Source: Geranomyces variabilis
Taxonomy: Eukaryota; Chytridiomycota; Chytridiomycetes; Spizellomycetales; Powellomycetaceae
NCBI GenBank assembly: GCA_027603065.1
Contig: JADGJP010000059.1
Span: 21,617 to 85,616 of the forward strand
Length of the DNA stretch: 64,000 nt
Reading direction: 5' to 3'
Made by a program: the position numbers and the translations under genes. Under the pieces are notes generated by a model. The model did no database searches and was not told where the DNA came from. It saw only the letters and a list, made by a program, of their open reading frames with translations. Positions 22,880 through 34,226 of this stretch are shown piece by piece (the first letter of the stretch is position 1; every line of letters begins with the position of its first letter).

Positions 22880-25339
22880 ATGGCTACGCTCAGCCAATCC
22901 TTACGAACGGCAAGACGCCCGGCATTCTGTCCGGGCTGCGGTCGCGACGCTCGTTACTTTCCGACACGGGCGCCTCGCCCTTTCGCGGCTGGCGCTGCCT
23001 TGCTCGAAGTACAACAACAGCGGAGGGAGTACAACGCTGCTACCAAACGATCTGGAAAGCAATCTCGGCTGTCGTTTTCGAGGCCCAAGCAGCGGAATGC
23101 TGGCTCGGGTGACCAAGCGGGCGGAAGCTTGGTTTTGCTAGACGACGCACGGCGCGGGGAGGCCGCTGATATGGAGAAAGCGCTGGATGTGCCCGTTGAG
23201 GATGCTGATGTCGAGGACCTCTATAGTGCGCTAAATGAGCCATTAGCCAGTGCAACATTAGTTGGGCCGGGCGCGGCTGCGTCTTTGAAGCTTGACCCGG
23301 ACTACCTGCGGAGCTTGCAGCTGAAGTTTTCTGACGCTGGCACAAAAGTCAGCCATTCGGTAGAGGAACTGCGTAGCCGGGCGCTTGAGCTGACGAAGCA
23401 GCGCACTCCATCAGTGGCGGATTTTACACAGGTCATTCATGTAAACGGGTTGCTAAAACGGCCGGTGGAGGCGCAGGCCGCGTTTGATTTGATCGCCAAA
23501 AGCGGCTTGAAGCCCGATCTGATTGCTTACAATCACCTGATGGATGCATACCGCCGTGCGAACGACTTGGATAGGATTGTCGATATCTTTCAGCAACTGG
23601 AAACACAGAGTCTTGATCCTGATGTTGTAAGCTACGGCATTATCATTCATGCTTGCATTCAACGCCGAGATCTCGGCGCCGCATTTCGATTATACGAACG
23701 CATGGGAAAGATGAACGTACAACCGACTCAGCCGATTTTCACTTCGCTCATTAAAGGTTGCCTGCAAGCCAACGATCCTGCACGCGCTTGGAAGACCTTT
23801 GACTACATGCGCGAAAAGCTCTTTAGCCCGGACGCGATTACATACTCACTCATGATCCACGCTTGCTCGAAAACCCAGGATGCAGAGCGCGCGCTCGATT
23901 TATTCCAAGAGATGGCTGGACGCGGACTGAGCCCAACCGATGTGACTTTCACGGCCCTCATTCAGGCCTGCGGTTCGCGCCCGGACTACTACAATGAGGC
24001 ATTTGAGCTTCTTGGACAGATGGCTGCTGAAGGCTTCATACCGAATCTGCAGACCTACAACGTGCTGATGAAGGCAGCTGCTACGCAGGCGGACGTCACA
24101 CGCGCTCGGCTGATATGGAATGATTTAATGGACAGAGTAGAGAGTGCGGATCCGGATGCGTCGGGAGGGCTCACTGGATCTGCACTGACGCCAAATCTTG
24201 CAACGTATCTGGCGCTGTTTAGCTGTTATTCTCATGCCATTGCCAAAGCCCGGCGACGCAAGCATGAGGCACCATCGGAGGCTGACGCCGACGACACCCA
24301 AAGGCGCCCTTCGGTGCTGGAAGCTTCTGAAGATTTCGGCGAATCAACGACCACTAGAGTCCAGCCCGAGAAGCTAGTTACTGCAGAACCCTCAGAACCA
24401 ACGGACGCCGTGCAACCTGTGGCTGACGCGGCAAAGGCGCCGAGACTTGTATCGAAATCGACCCACCCTCGAGAGCTCCTTATAGAGGCGGAAACAATTT
24501 GGGCGTACCTGAAACGATCAAACGCCGTACCGATAACATCAGAGCTCCTCGACGCCTACCTAGAAGTGCTGTGCAGCAACCCTACCAACACCAAAGCGCT
24601 CGAAAAGGCACTAGCACATTACACCAAAGCGTACGTCGAGCATGCACCAAGCGGCCACGCGCGAAACAACCTCCTTGCAGCAGTCACACGCAGCAAAAAA
24701 GCCATGGCGGAGCACGGAGCGCGGGTATGGACCGATCTCCTCGAATGGGACGCGGCTTGCGAGGCAGCGATGGAGGAGGAATCTGCGGCCGATAATGGCA
24801 GTGAGGGCAAGCTTCACGAGCGGGAAAAGGAAGCGAGGCGTAAACTCGAGGGCCGTGGCAAAGCCGTCATGCTGAAAAACTTTATCCGCGTCGTGAATGG
24901 CTTGACGAGGATTGATGATCTTTCCGGAGCGCTGGACACCTTGGAAGCGTCGCTTAAGTTTCGGCATGAGGGTTACCTGCCACAAATCCACTTCACCGAT
25001 GTCTGGGCGCTTGTGACGCGTGCGCAGGATCTTGCGGAAGACGGTAAGCTCAAGACTGCGGAGAGGTTGATTGAGCTGTGCCCGAGACCATCTGCTATCG
25101 CAGCCGATTCGCCTGCCACGAGCGCGGCAGCTGCCCTTAACGATGTTCGAATGAAGCTGAAGATGAAGTCGGTTGGCGGAGGATGGTGGGGTTGGGAAGC
25201 CCTCGGCGTTGATGACAGGACGCTGCGCAGGGCTAAGAGCCGCAAAGCGAACCGCGTGCATTCCAAAAAGACTGCAAAAATCGTAAAAAGGGAAACCAAA
25301 ACCAGCTGGCGCCCCGCGCCGCCTGCAGAATCTGCGTAG
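22880..25339 (+). CDS. Mitochondrial pentatricopeptide repeat protein
   Basis: Intronless, 819 residues. The first 60 residues are rich in Arg, Ser and Ala with few acidic residues, as in a mitochondrial presequence, although an early CPGC is unusual. At least six PPR motifs run from about residue 180 to 430, each about 35 residues (examples VVSYGIIIHACIQRRDLGAA, PDAITYSLMIHACSKTQDAE and SPTDVTFTALIQACG). A linker rich in Ala, Glu and Ser follows, then a helical C-terminal region and a strongly basic tail. PPR proteins bind organelle RNA and act in its processing, stability or translation. The exact counterpart was not identified; RNA-processing and translation-activator types are both possible. 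Confidence 0.85.
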   Translation: MATLSQSLRTARRPAFCPGCGRDARYFPTRAPRPFAAGAALLEVQQQRREYNAATKRSGKQSRLSFSRPKQRNAGSGDQAGGSLVLLDDARRGEAADMEKALDVPVEDADVEDLYSALNEPLASATLVGPGAAASLKLDPDYLRSLQLKFSDAGTKVSHSVEELRSRALELTKQRTPSVADFTQVIHVNGLLKRPVEAQAAFDLIAKSGLKPDLIAYNHLMDAYRRANDLDRIVDIFQQLETQSLDPDVVSYGIIIHACIQRRDLGAAFRLYERMGKMNVQPTQPIFTSLIKGCLQANDPARAWKTFDYMREKLFSPDAITYSLMIHACSKTQDAERALDLFQEMAGRGLSPTDVTFTALIQACGSRPDYYNEAFELLGQMAAEGFIPNLQTYNVLMKAAATQADVTRARLIWNDLMDRVESADPDASGGLTGSALTPNLATYLALFSCYSHAIAKARRRKHEAPSEADADDTQRRPSVLEASEDFGESTTTRVQPEKLVTAEPSEPTDAVQPVADAAKAPRLVSKSTHPRELLIEAETIWAYLKRSNAVPITSELLDAYLEVLCSNPTNTKALEKALAHYTKAYVEHAPSGHARNNLLAAVTRSKKAMAEHGARVWTDLLEWDAACEAAMEEESAADNGSEGKLHEREKEARRKLEGRGKAVMLKNFIRVVNGLTRIDDLSGALDTLEASLKFRHEGYLPQIHFTDVWALVTRAQDLAEDGKLKTAERLIELCPRPSAIAADSPATSAAAALNDVRMKLKMKSVGGGWWGWEALGVDDRTLRRAKSRKANRVHSKKTAKIVKRETKTSWRPAPPAESA

Positions 25340-25402
25340 ATTATGTATGTAGTGTAGATAGTGAGCAAAAGACAAAAAATCATTTGCGTATGTGCTGGTA
25401 AA

Positions 25403-27792
25403 TCAATCGTCGCCTCCTCCTTCCAACATTCTCGTCCAATCATAATCCTTCCACCTCTCCAAAAACCACTTCATTCTGCCCGCGTTCAGCCTCGAATCAA
25501 TTCTGCGTGGTCTCCGCCACCTATCCGGCGGCAAGTCCAGCACGCTAGCAATCACCTCTCTCCCAAACCACTCCTTCCACTCCTCCTGGTTTTCGATCAC
25601 ATGGCCGTACCCACGCGACGGGTCAAACCATACATGGAAATACGGCATTTCTTTGACCATAGAGCGGCGGAAGCCGTTTTTGGATGTATCGATGAGCTTG
25701 CGGTGCTGTGTCCATTCGTCGTCGGAGGCGAGGATGGCTTCTTTATAGTACGCGGACGCGTCTTCCCAGTGCTCGATGGGTAGTGGAATGCATTCAATGA
25801 CTGTGTGCTTGTGCCATTTGAAATTGATGACTTGTTCGATGAATATAACGCCCTGATTTATGGCTGCAAACATTTGCAGAAGACACTTTTTAAAATTCTG
25901 CAGAGAAAAGGGAAGAACGCTGGTTTAGTGGCAATGCATGACCAAGGACATTACTAAACGTGCCACAATATCTTACCCTGATTTCGTCCCATGTCGCATC
26001 GTCACATTCCAACGTTGTCAAGACGTGGTCTAACGGAACAATTAAGCAATGCCCGGGAACCATGTCCACAACCTCCGGCAGAGAAAGATACGACTTTGTG
26101 CCCAAGGCAATAATCGGGACTTTTGGTTTGCTGCCGTCATGGTAGCAGAAGGAGCATTTGGCGACTGCGCTCTCGTGTTTCTTGTGGTCACCAATTGCAA
26201 TCTTGCGCTTAGTGTCCTCCGAAGTGTTCTTCATTCGCGCCAGCTTGTCGCTGTTCTCATCCTTGTAGTCATGAGTATCGACATACAAGCTGTCCTTTGC
26301 GATGCGGTCTGCCGTATGCGAGTCAAAGTCGTGCATTCCCGCCATTTTCTCTTCCATGATCATGTCATTTAGACCGAGCTTGTCGTTTTCGGCCGCATAT
26401 CGCAGGCGGTTGCCCTTTTCGTCGTGAGTGTCCAGATCCACCTTTGGTTTTTTCACGCGATGGCCAGAGCTCGGAGTGCCAGGCGTCGACGCCGACCCGA
26501 CGTCCAGAAGCCGGCCTCGGCTATCGACACCAGAGAGCACAATCGTTTCCGCGGGCCCACGCTCTGCGCGCGCCCGTTCTCTTTCGTACTCTTTTTCAAG
26601 CTTGGCGGCGTCTGGTAAGCCCATCAGCTTAGCTTTGACAACCTTGGCATTCAACGCGTTGAGCGCATTTTTGCTAAGGACTGGGGTATGCGAGGAGCCG
26701 TCGTCGTCGTCACTGTCATTACTGCGGGATGGGTTAGGCGGTGCAGGTTGTGGAGCACCACCCACGACCGGCAGTTTGGCGCTCATGGATGGCCGTGGTT
26801 GCGACCGATCGTCAATGCGCGGCTTCTTCGCTGCCAAGTCTTCGCGCGCTTCTGGTGGTGGCCGTTTTCCCGACGTACGTTCTTCAGGCTTTTGGAAAGA
26901 TGTGCTTCTCCGCACCGTCGGTCGATATTGCAGATCGCGACCAAATTCATCGCGTTCTCCGCGTTCGTCCCGTCGATCCCGGTCATCTCTCCCATCCCGG
27001 TCATCTCTTCGATCTCGATCATTGTTTCTGTGTCGGGATGACTCGTCGCGCCGACCAGACCGGCGAGAGTCCAAGAACGCGCGCTCTGCCTTTGCATCCT
27101 CAAAATCGGCCATTGACTGAAGGCGACGAAATTCACGATTAGCTTATCTGCTGTACAGCACACACAAAGAGCGGTCGGCCGGCCGAACTCTCTCCCAAAC
27201 TCACCCCATAGCGTTCCAGTGCAATCTCCTCAACATCGCGACCTTCCTCCTCCGCAGCCTCAAGAATCCGCTTCAGCTTCATCATCCGCCAATTCGACCC
27301 ACCATCGCCAAACTCATACCGCCGAGCGGAGGATGACGCTTCCGACTTGGTCGCATCTTTATCCACCGCCGCCGACGGCGGGGGAGGAACATGCTCGCCA
27401 TCCACAAAATGCGGGTTCAACTCCCTTGTCGCTCGAATAGCCGCTTTCCGTTTCTCCTCTGCCTCGCGCGCCGTATCCCGGTCCGTTTTCCGCGGCACGT
27501 TGTTGCCGCGAGACCCGGTAAAGTCAAAGAACCCATCAGACGCACCCGCCGTCATCCAGTCGTCTCGGGCCGGCGGTGCTGGTTCTGGCGCTGTTGTGGT
27601 CGCTGCAACTGCAACTACGGCTGAAGGAGGTTGTTGTTTCTCGACCCATTGGGCATCGTCGTCGTTTTCGTCGCTGGCAGAGCCTGGTGAGTTTTCACGA
27701 CGACGCTTTTTGTCTTTCTTGCTTTTCTTGTCCTTTTTGTGCCGTTTGCGGTCTTTGTCTTTGTCGTCTGACTTGTCTCTGTGCTTGCCCAT
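25403..27792 (-). CDS. CWF19-like pre-mRNA splicing factor (CWF19L2 type)
   Basis: Three exons on the minus strand (27792-27205, 27116-25977, 25897-25403) give 740 residues. The N-terminus is lysine- and aspartate-rich (KKDKKSKKDKKRRRE). The middle has basic/acidic low complexity, including an Arg-Asp-rich segment near residue 215. The C-terminus contains both conserved modules of the family: CwfJ C-terminal domain 1 (AKCSFCYHDG, then PGHCLIVPLDHVLTTLECDD) and domain 2 (HTVIECIPLP, KEMPYFHVWFD, with the family-typical GYGHVIE). Splicing yields DEIRNFKKCLLQMFAAIN across the last junction, as in relatives. Proteins of this family associate with the spliceosome and the Drn1/Dbr1 lariat-debranching step. 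It converges with the PPR gene, ends 63 bases apart. Confidence 0.93.
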
Positions 27793-28735
27793 GCTGGGCT
27801 CTAAATTATAAACGAAGCAGCAGTTGTCCGGTGGGGTTGCCTTTACGCAGGCGGGGGAAACGCTAAGCGCAGTCGTCGCGAACTTGCATCGCCAAAACTA
27901 TTGTTGACGTCATCAGCGCATGCGCTGATGCTTTTTTTTCATCTGTCGATCTTGATTCAAGGATCTCTTCTCGTCCTCTTTCTTTTTACTAATCTCAAAA
28001 GATCGTCAGTTTTAAAAGGCTTCCCCAGCACAGAGCTACAGAGAAGGTGTAGAGGGCAAATGTTTGTATCGGCGGAAACCAAAGTAGGGCAACTTCCGTA
28101 TGGGCCGGCCCTCGTGGCAGCTATCGAAAAAACTCGCAAAAAAGGTGCTTGATGACGCTTAAACGGAGAGCGACATGAGCGCTGTATACATAGAAACGCG
28201 TTGCCGGTCTATGTTCTGTTGGTCAAGAACGATTTGGAAAAAAAAAAAACACAACCGCATCTGTGGTAGCACACCTCCCAAACGCTCATATCTGCGGGCG
28301 GTACGGGATGGTTCCAGCCGTATGTTTGTCACCTGCTGAATGGAACAAGCGAACAGAGGATCCTACTTGCATTTAAAAAATCGTGGCAATCTCAAAGCTC
28401 AAACTTCGCACATCTGACAGCCTCGCACTGGTGCTGATCAATGTACAGAGGTCATGCGTAAAAAAAAAAAACGTTGGTATTGATTTGGTTTAGTAGCGGA
28501 AATGGAAATAAGGAAATACAAAGCAAAGTGAGGGTGTGTGGCCACCACGTTAAGCGGGCGGCGATCCGGCGTCGTCTACAAGTCCTTGCTGTTTCTGCTG
28601 CAGGGTAAAAGAAAACCCCCCCGTTCGGCACTCCTAAGGCTCCTCTCATCGTCGTCGTGCCCTAACAAAGTGTGTGTGGCGGCACAAACAAAAAAAAAAT
28701 AATACAAATAAAGCGCAGACCTCCTCCATCTTTCT
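27793..28735. other. Intergenic region upstream of CWF19-like gene
   Basis: This 943-base gap lies between the velvet gene end and the CWF19-like gene start. It contains the CRE/palindrome element at 27905-27930 and several A-rich runs. A plus-strand frame ending at 28152 (last residues ALVAAIEKTRKKGA) was seen but has no supporting start or domain. Confidence 0.5.
27905..27930. promoter_or_regulatory. CRE-type TGACGTCA overlapping a perfect 20-bp palindrome
   Basis: TGACGTCA (27905-27912), the full ATF/CREB-type bZIP site, overlaps the perfect inverted repeat at 27911-27930, whose two arms of ten bases meet at GCATGC. A run of eight T follows. It lies about 115 bases upstream of the CWF19-like start. 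The most likely role is transcription factor binding; a hairpin terminator is less likely in a fungal nuclear genome. Confidence 0.4.
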
Positions 28736-30977
28736 TCAGTTGACATCAGCATCCATTTCGCTATCCTTGCTGGCCCCGCCGCCGACTTCGGTAGGAACAG
28801 CGACTGTAGTATTCGCGGCGTCTACAGCCAGCGGCGGTGGCGGGCGCTCTTCAGCCGCCTGCTCGCCGCCCGTACCCTGTTCCAGCAGGCTGCGCAGCGT
28901 ACCACCTTCATCTGGGCCTTCGCGCAGCGTGTCGGGCGTGCCGTCGCCGTCATCGTCGGCAGGGTCCAGCCGTGCATTGTTGAGGTTGTTGTTGGCTTTG
29001 CGTCGCTCGCCGCGCACAGGCAAGCGGATGCCTTGTAGCGCAAAGCATCGCGTGAGCGGTGTGGATTCTGAATTTTATTTTCGTCGAAACAAGAAGTCAG
29101 AATTTTGTCTAGCTTTTTAAGGCGGCGAAGATTTGAGTCTCTTACCGAGCATTCCCGGAAACTCTTTGGCGGGGTATACAATGAATGGTAACGAATGCGC
29201 TTGAGTGATGACAGTCGTGATATCGTTGGAAACAAAATGTTGCGGCGGTACGGCCGAGCTCTCCGCACTAGGACAATGGTCAAAAGTCAGGATCACAAAA
29301 AATCCAAAGCCTACACATCATCGCTTCTGTCTGTTGTCTCTGGTGACCCACCTCGCAATGTTGCAGAGCTTAAATACCAGACTAAACCGCCCGTCGACAC
29401 GCACACTGAGGTCGCCAAACATGAAATAGACTCCATGCCTGCCCTCAAGGTTCTGGAGACTGTACGCGCTCGAAACCAAGCACCCTGTTAGAGCATTCAT
29501 GTAACCGCCGCTGTTGCGCGCTCGCGGCGTGTTTATAATCATAGTGGGTTCTTTTGCCGCCGCGTCGTAGAGGGACGCGTGCAGGATCAAAAGTGGCGGA
29601 TCGGTCACGCTCTGCTCAATGACTCGATTCGAGGGCAGATGCCGGGCGATTAGCTGTACTATCGGAGGCGGATCCACTGTGAAGACAAACAAGGGAAAAA
29701 ATTTGCAGAGCGACGTGGTTAAAAAGGAGAATGGGAGCGGCCAGAGACGTTAGGGTCATGTATCTGCCCATACCAAGCCGTCTATCCCGACCGCCGAAGC
29801 CGCACATTCTTGCGCGCAATGGCTGCTGCAACACGACGAGCTCGTATCTGGATCCGTCGAGGCAAAAACAGCGATCGTAAGCATGTGCATCGAAGTGGAA
29901 CGCGTACGTAAAAGGAAAGAAAAAAAACGCGCGTGCGCGCGAGGTATACCTGATATCTCCTTGTTCTCCACGTTGGTGCGGTACATGTCTGTCCAGAACC
30001 GCGTCATTATCGGGCGGCCTTGCCAGTTCAGGATTGCTCAGCGCAGCAGCGTGAGCTTCCGGCGTTGCAGCGGGATGTGATCGCTGCGTATGCTGATCGT
30101 GTCGTTCGTGCTGGGGATCTTGGTGCTGTTGATGATGCTGTGCGTGATCGGGGGTTCCCGGCCGTGGCGTGCTGTGTTGGACATGATATGGAGAACGGTC
30201 TTGCAAGCCCACACCGGGCGAGTCGTCGTTTATTATGGCGGATGCCGAACGGCTACCGCTTTGAGAACCGCGGCGGTATGGCGATGAAGTGTTGCCATTG
30301 CCAAAAAGAGCGGCGAGGCGCGGATGTTCTTGCGAAGCTTGCGTGTGCGAGGTCGGCTTTGGAAAGAGAAATGGAACCGATAATGTTGGAGTCAGAAGAG
30401 ACAAGAGTTTGCGGAAAGCGTGTTAATTTGTCGATATCGCTTCTTAACAAGCGTTAAAGGGTTAATAGACACATATATTCATTACCTGAGCAGGCGCGTC
30501 ATACGAATAGGCGGTGGACTCGGCTGAGCGTCCGGAGGGCAACAATTCCCGGACCGTGTGAATATGCGGTTGAACGGCGTCGCGGTCACTCTTGCGCACA
30601 AATGGGGCAAATCCGCGGTGGTGCGACGGCGGCGGAAAAGGAGGAGGAGACGATCCTCCTCCTTGCGGTGCCGATGACGGTAAAGGGTGTACTATTGGGT
30701 AGTCGGTAATATGCGCGTGGTCGCGTTCTGGCGCGGAAGAGGACCCTGTCGCCGCCGTGTCCTCGGCAAGCGCGGGCGCTGCTGCAGACCGGTGACTCGT
30801 GGTCGTGGAAATATTTTGTTCTTCTGGCGAGTAATCTGGCCGAAGTTGCTTTGCGCTGTTGTCCTCCTCGGGCGCTGGCGCTGCTGCTGCTGCTGCGCTT
30901 GCAGAAGGATTAGATGCAGTCAGTCCTGCTGCGGGGACATCGTCACCGGGTGGCGGTGCGTGTCGGCTACGAGGCAT
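28736..30977 (-). CDS. Velvet-domain transcription regulator
   Basis: Six exons on the minus strand (30977-30486, 30356-29950, 29847-29774, 29676-29352, 29267-29146, 29067-28736) give 583 residues. The first about 298 residues are low complexity (Ala, Pro, His, Gln, Ser). The velvet domain follows, to about residue 490: RYELVVLQQPLRARMCGFG, VDPPPIVQL, LLILHASLYD, GCLVSSAYSLQN, YFMFGDLSVRVDGRFSLVF, and the closing HSLPFIVYPAKEFPGML, which forms only when introns 4 and 5 are removed. Velvet proteins (VeA, VelB, VosA, VelC) are fungal DNA-binding regulators of development, spore formation and secondary metabolism. Which subfamily this belongs to cannot be decided here. The acidic C-terminus is disordered. 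A 1.7-kb gene-free region lies upstream. Confidence 0.93.
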
Positions 30978-32663
30978 TTTTTGCTGGAAGCTCGGTTCAG
31001 GCACGCGGGGAAGAGTAGACGGAACAAATCCACACACAGGGATTTTCCTCACTCGTCGTCGTTCTTTTCGTCTTAACAGTCGTCGATGTCGTGTCGTTGT
31101 CGTCCTCGTCGTCGTCGTCGTAGTAAAAACGGCGTCGATATTTGTTATCGAGTTGACTCCCACAGATGGTCCGCCCACTCTAACTAGAGGCCGCGAGCGG
31201 GCAGGGTTGCTCGGTTCCCAACGAGTGGGCGGGCGGGACGGACGGTCAGCGGGACTGAATGAAAGAAGAAGTTATGAAGGAAAAAAAATATGGTGAGCTC
31301 AGTGGGCTAGGCGCACGGTCCGGCCGGTCGGTCGGTTCGATCGTTCCCTCGGCTCCCTTTAGTTTTGCTCCGGCACTTGGGTCTGGGAAACAAAGGGGAG
31401 GACCCAGCTTCGCCCGCCCTTTTTTTTGGCCACGCAATATACATCGATCTACATCTTCCGCAAGCGGGCAGGGATAATATAATCCAAGAGGCACGAGGGG
31501 ACAGAAGGAAGGCCAGGGAACCCGATATTTCAAATGCAGACGGGTGTGCCCGCCGGGGCCCGTGGGTGAGGGGGTTTATGGGGAGCAAAAACACGAACCT
31601 ATTGCAACAACCAAGAAAAACAGCCTCCACGAGAGAATAAGGAGACTGGGTGGGAGAGGGAAGTGGGTGGCGACGGCGGCACTGGAGAGTGCAGCGAGCG
31701 ACGGTGGGTTGGCAGGCAGTCGGTGCAGTCGGTTAGGGGGAGAGGTGCGGGGAGACTGGGACGAGGAGCGCCTCTTTCGGGTTCTCTCTCCTGGGAGTGC
31801 GGTGTGGTGGTGGGAGGGCGTTCTCTGTTGGCTGCTGGCATCATGGCCCGCCCCAGAGGGACAGCCGTTTGCGCGCGCCCAAATGCAAGGGAATAACGCT
31901 CTCAACCCGGGTTGTGGGGTCCAAGTCGCACAGCAACGCCCAGCAGGCAAGGTCACGGGGGCCCGCTTAATCCCCGCGGAGGACGCTAAACTAAACTTTT
32001 GCGTTACTGTTGCGCCTGTTGCGCCTGGTCCGTCGGTCAGCCAGCCGAGCCCAGCCCAGCACGCGCAAAGCTTCTTCTCTCCTCCTCCCTCCCGCCTCCG
32101 CCCTCGGCCCTCTTCCTTCGTCCCTTTCGTGTTTCCTCAAACCAGACCCTCCAACCCATATTTATACCATTCTCTTCTTCAAAGCGCGAAAATCAAAAGC
32201 CAGAGGGTGGGGGGGAGGTGCGGAGTGAGGACGGGCGAAGGGGTGGATGGTCCAGGCTGTTATTGTTAGTTCCATTGGGAGACATGACGTGTGTGTGAGG
32301 ATCGGCATGTATGTCGATCGGGACAATAGGCCCAGTGCGCCATAACCGCGGTCGCGGGTGTCATACGCCCATTTCCTGCTGCTTGGCAAATCAATCAATG
32401 ACGTGCGGTATACCAAGCCCCGATTCCCCCGTCGTCCGTGGGCAAAACAATTAAAAAAATATATAGTACTATAGACAGTTAATTTTTGATTCCTTTCTTC
32501 ACAGCTATTTCAATTTGAGAGGAAAAGAACGCACAAAACAGCCAACTATGAGACTAATAAACCCACTCGGCGAAAAAAACAGCCAGCCTAGCAGGAAATT
32601 ATAAGAGGGGAAAAGAGAGAAGCAGATATCCAGTACGCCTAATGCCATAACGAACAAGACAAA
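30978..32663. other. Long gene-free region upstream of velvet gene
   Basis: This 1.69-kb stretch separates the start of the velvet gene from the end of the Ysc84-like gene. Open frames occur on both strands but are compositionally biased and show no domain. G-rich and pyrimidine-rich tracts alternate. It may hold a long velvet promoter and 5' leader; a non-coding RNA cannot be excluded. Confidence 0.5.
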
Positions 32664-34226
32664 TCACTGCAGAGCCACGTAGTTTGCGGGAAACTGAAAA
32701 CAAAAAGAGCGATTGAAATGTCAGCATAAATATAGGGCGATATACATCCAAGCTGACAGGTAAACATACCGAGCCTTCCTTTCCGTTGCACTTGCCCGCC
32801 CACCAGTCGTTCTGGTTCGCCGTCTTTTTCGTAATGTTGATGATGTCGCCCTTGCGGAACGCGAGATCGTCCGCTCGCTCGCCGGCAAAATCATACAGCG
32901 CGACAGCGGTTCCACCTGCTGATTTCGAGGCTGGTGGCGGTGGCGGCGGTGCCGCCACGCCTGGCGCGGCTCCAAGAAATCCGCCGGTGTTTTGCGCCGG
33001 TGCTGCCGCCGCCCAGCTGGCAGGCGATGCGCCCGGTGCAGGCGGTGCAGGCAATGAGGACTGTGATCCAAAAGGCGTCGAGTTCAAGCTGCCAGCGCTA
33101 GTGGACGGCGTGATTTGTGCGCTTCCTTCGCCGCTCCGGCGGTTGAGCGCGCTGGGATAGCGGTAAAAATCAACGCTGTTAGATTATTCGGTTGCGTCAA
33201 AACCTCAACCTTGCTAAACGAGTAAACGAGCATACCGGTAAAGCTCTTCAGCGGCAGGCGGAGGAGGGATAGCTCCGGACAAAATCTCCTTGGCGCTGAT
33301 TTTGCGGTGGTAAAATGTAGCATTCGCATCTTTGCGCTCAACGATAACAGATCCTTCGATCGACACCCCCGCAAACAGACCACGGGTTTTGCTGTAGGAA
33401 AAGATGGCGGCAAAGTTCCCCACGGTTCCAGCGGCCTCTGCGTTCCGTCCGAGAGGGCCAGCGGCAACAGACAAGTTTCCGCCTGTACAAAGAATGTTCC
33501 CGTTAGCGGGTTGTATGAGCAAACAACAAGGGCATATACGACCAATTCATACCAAGCGTCACGTTTCCTCCGTGACTGAACGCCTTGACAGCGTCTTTTG
33601 TGTTTAGGATAATGACAAAATCTGTGAGCTCGGCTCCGATTTGGCCACCGACGCCCATCCCTGCCGTTCCCTGTCAGAGTGAATAATCGAATGCAACTGA
33701 TAAGCAAAAGTGACTAAGGCGGTTATGATTGCAGTTGAGGATGCCTTACGATCGCTGAAGGAGCTGACCAGCTGCCATCTGTTTGTCTATAAGCAGAAAC
33801 CAGAATTACGTCAGAACGAAGGCCAGGCGAAAAATGAAGTGCGCAAAGCTTACCGTGCCACAACCAAACCCGAACCCGCCCGTCCAGAGAACAAAAAGCC
33901 AGCCTTGATAACAGTCAACACAGCTATGCCCTTTGCATTGGCTGAACAAGGTCAAGGGAAATCGGATCAGTTTCCTGGCCAGAGGCAAAAGTCACTGTTG
34001 ACATCTGAGATTCACTGGCGCACCGATAATGTGAGGTGGAACTGTTGGAGAGAATTTACGTAGTACAGACATTAGTTTCATTTCCAGAATTCATGTTCTT
34101 CTTGTTTTATGACTTACTCAGCTGGTCGGGGCCGCGGCCCTGTTCTGGCTTTATGAATGACTGGATAGTTTTTGCAGCCTTGCGGCATTCTGAAGCAAGG
34201 TCGCCGGGCAGAGGAGAGTTGACCAT
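32664..34226 (-). CDS. Ysc84/Lsb3-like SYLF-SH3 protein
   Basis: Eight exons on the minus strand (34226-34118, 34041-34024, 33941-33854, 33786-33750, 33670-33553, 33482-33236, 33151-32770, 32693-32664) give 342 residues. The N-terminal SYLF domain (about 1-205) starts LASECRKAAKTIQSFIKP and continues IPPHII-ANAKGIAVLTVIKAGF, GRAGSGLVVAR, DGSWSAPSAIGTAG, IGAELTDFVIIL, GNLSVAAGPLGR and GLFAGVSIEGS. A Pro/Ala-rich linker leads to a C-terminal SH3 domain (about 280-342: AVALYDFAGERADDLAFRKGD, NDWWAGK, ending FPANYVALQ). Such proteins bind phosphoinositides and actin and work in endocytosis at cortical actin patches. Exon 2 is only 18 bases, yet restores the conserved DQLIPPHII block, so it is well supported. 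Confidence 0.93.
34024..34041 (-). other. 18-nt internal coding microexon of the Ysc84-like gene
   Basis: Flanked by CAACAG upstream and the donor GTGCGC downstream. It supplies the codons that complete Ile-Pro-Pro-His-Ile-Ile in the SYLF domain, where family members have a similar I-P-P motif, with phase 1 on both sides. Skipping it would keep the frame but remove six conserved positions. Confidence 0.75.

Noticed and set aside
27901-28152. 83-codon plus-strand frame ending ALVAAIEKTRKKGA
   Set aside because: Starts inside the palindrome with a hydrophobic run, has no domain, and no splice set supports it.
31544-32298. Several frames of 70-240 codons upstream of the velvet gene
   Set aside because: They overlap on both strands, are compositionally biased and match no domain.
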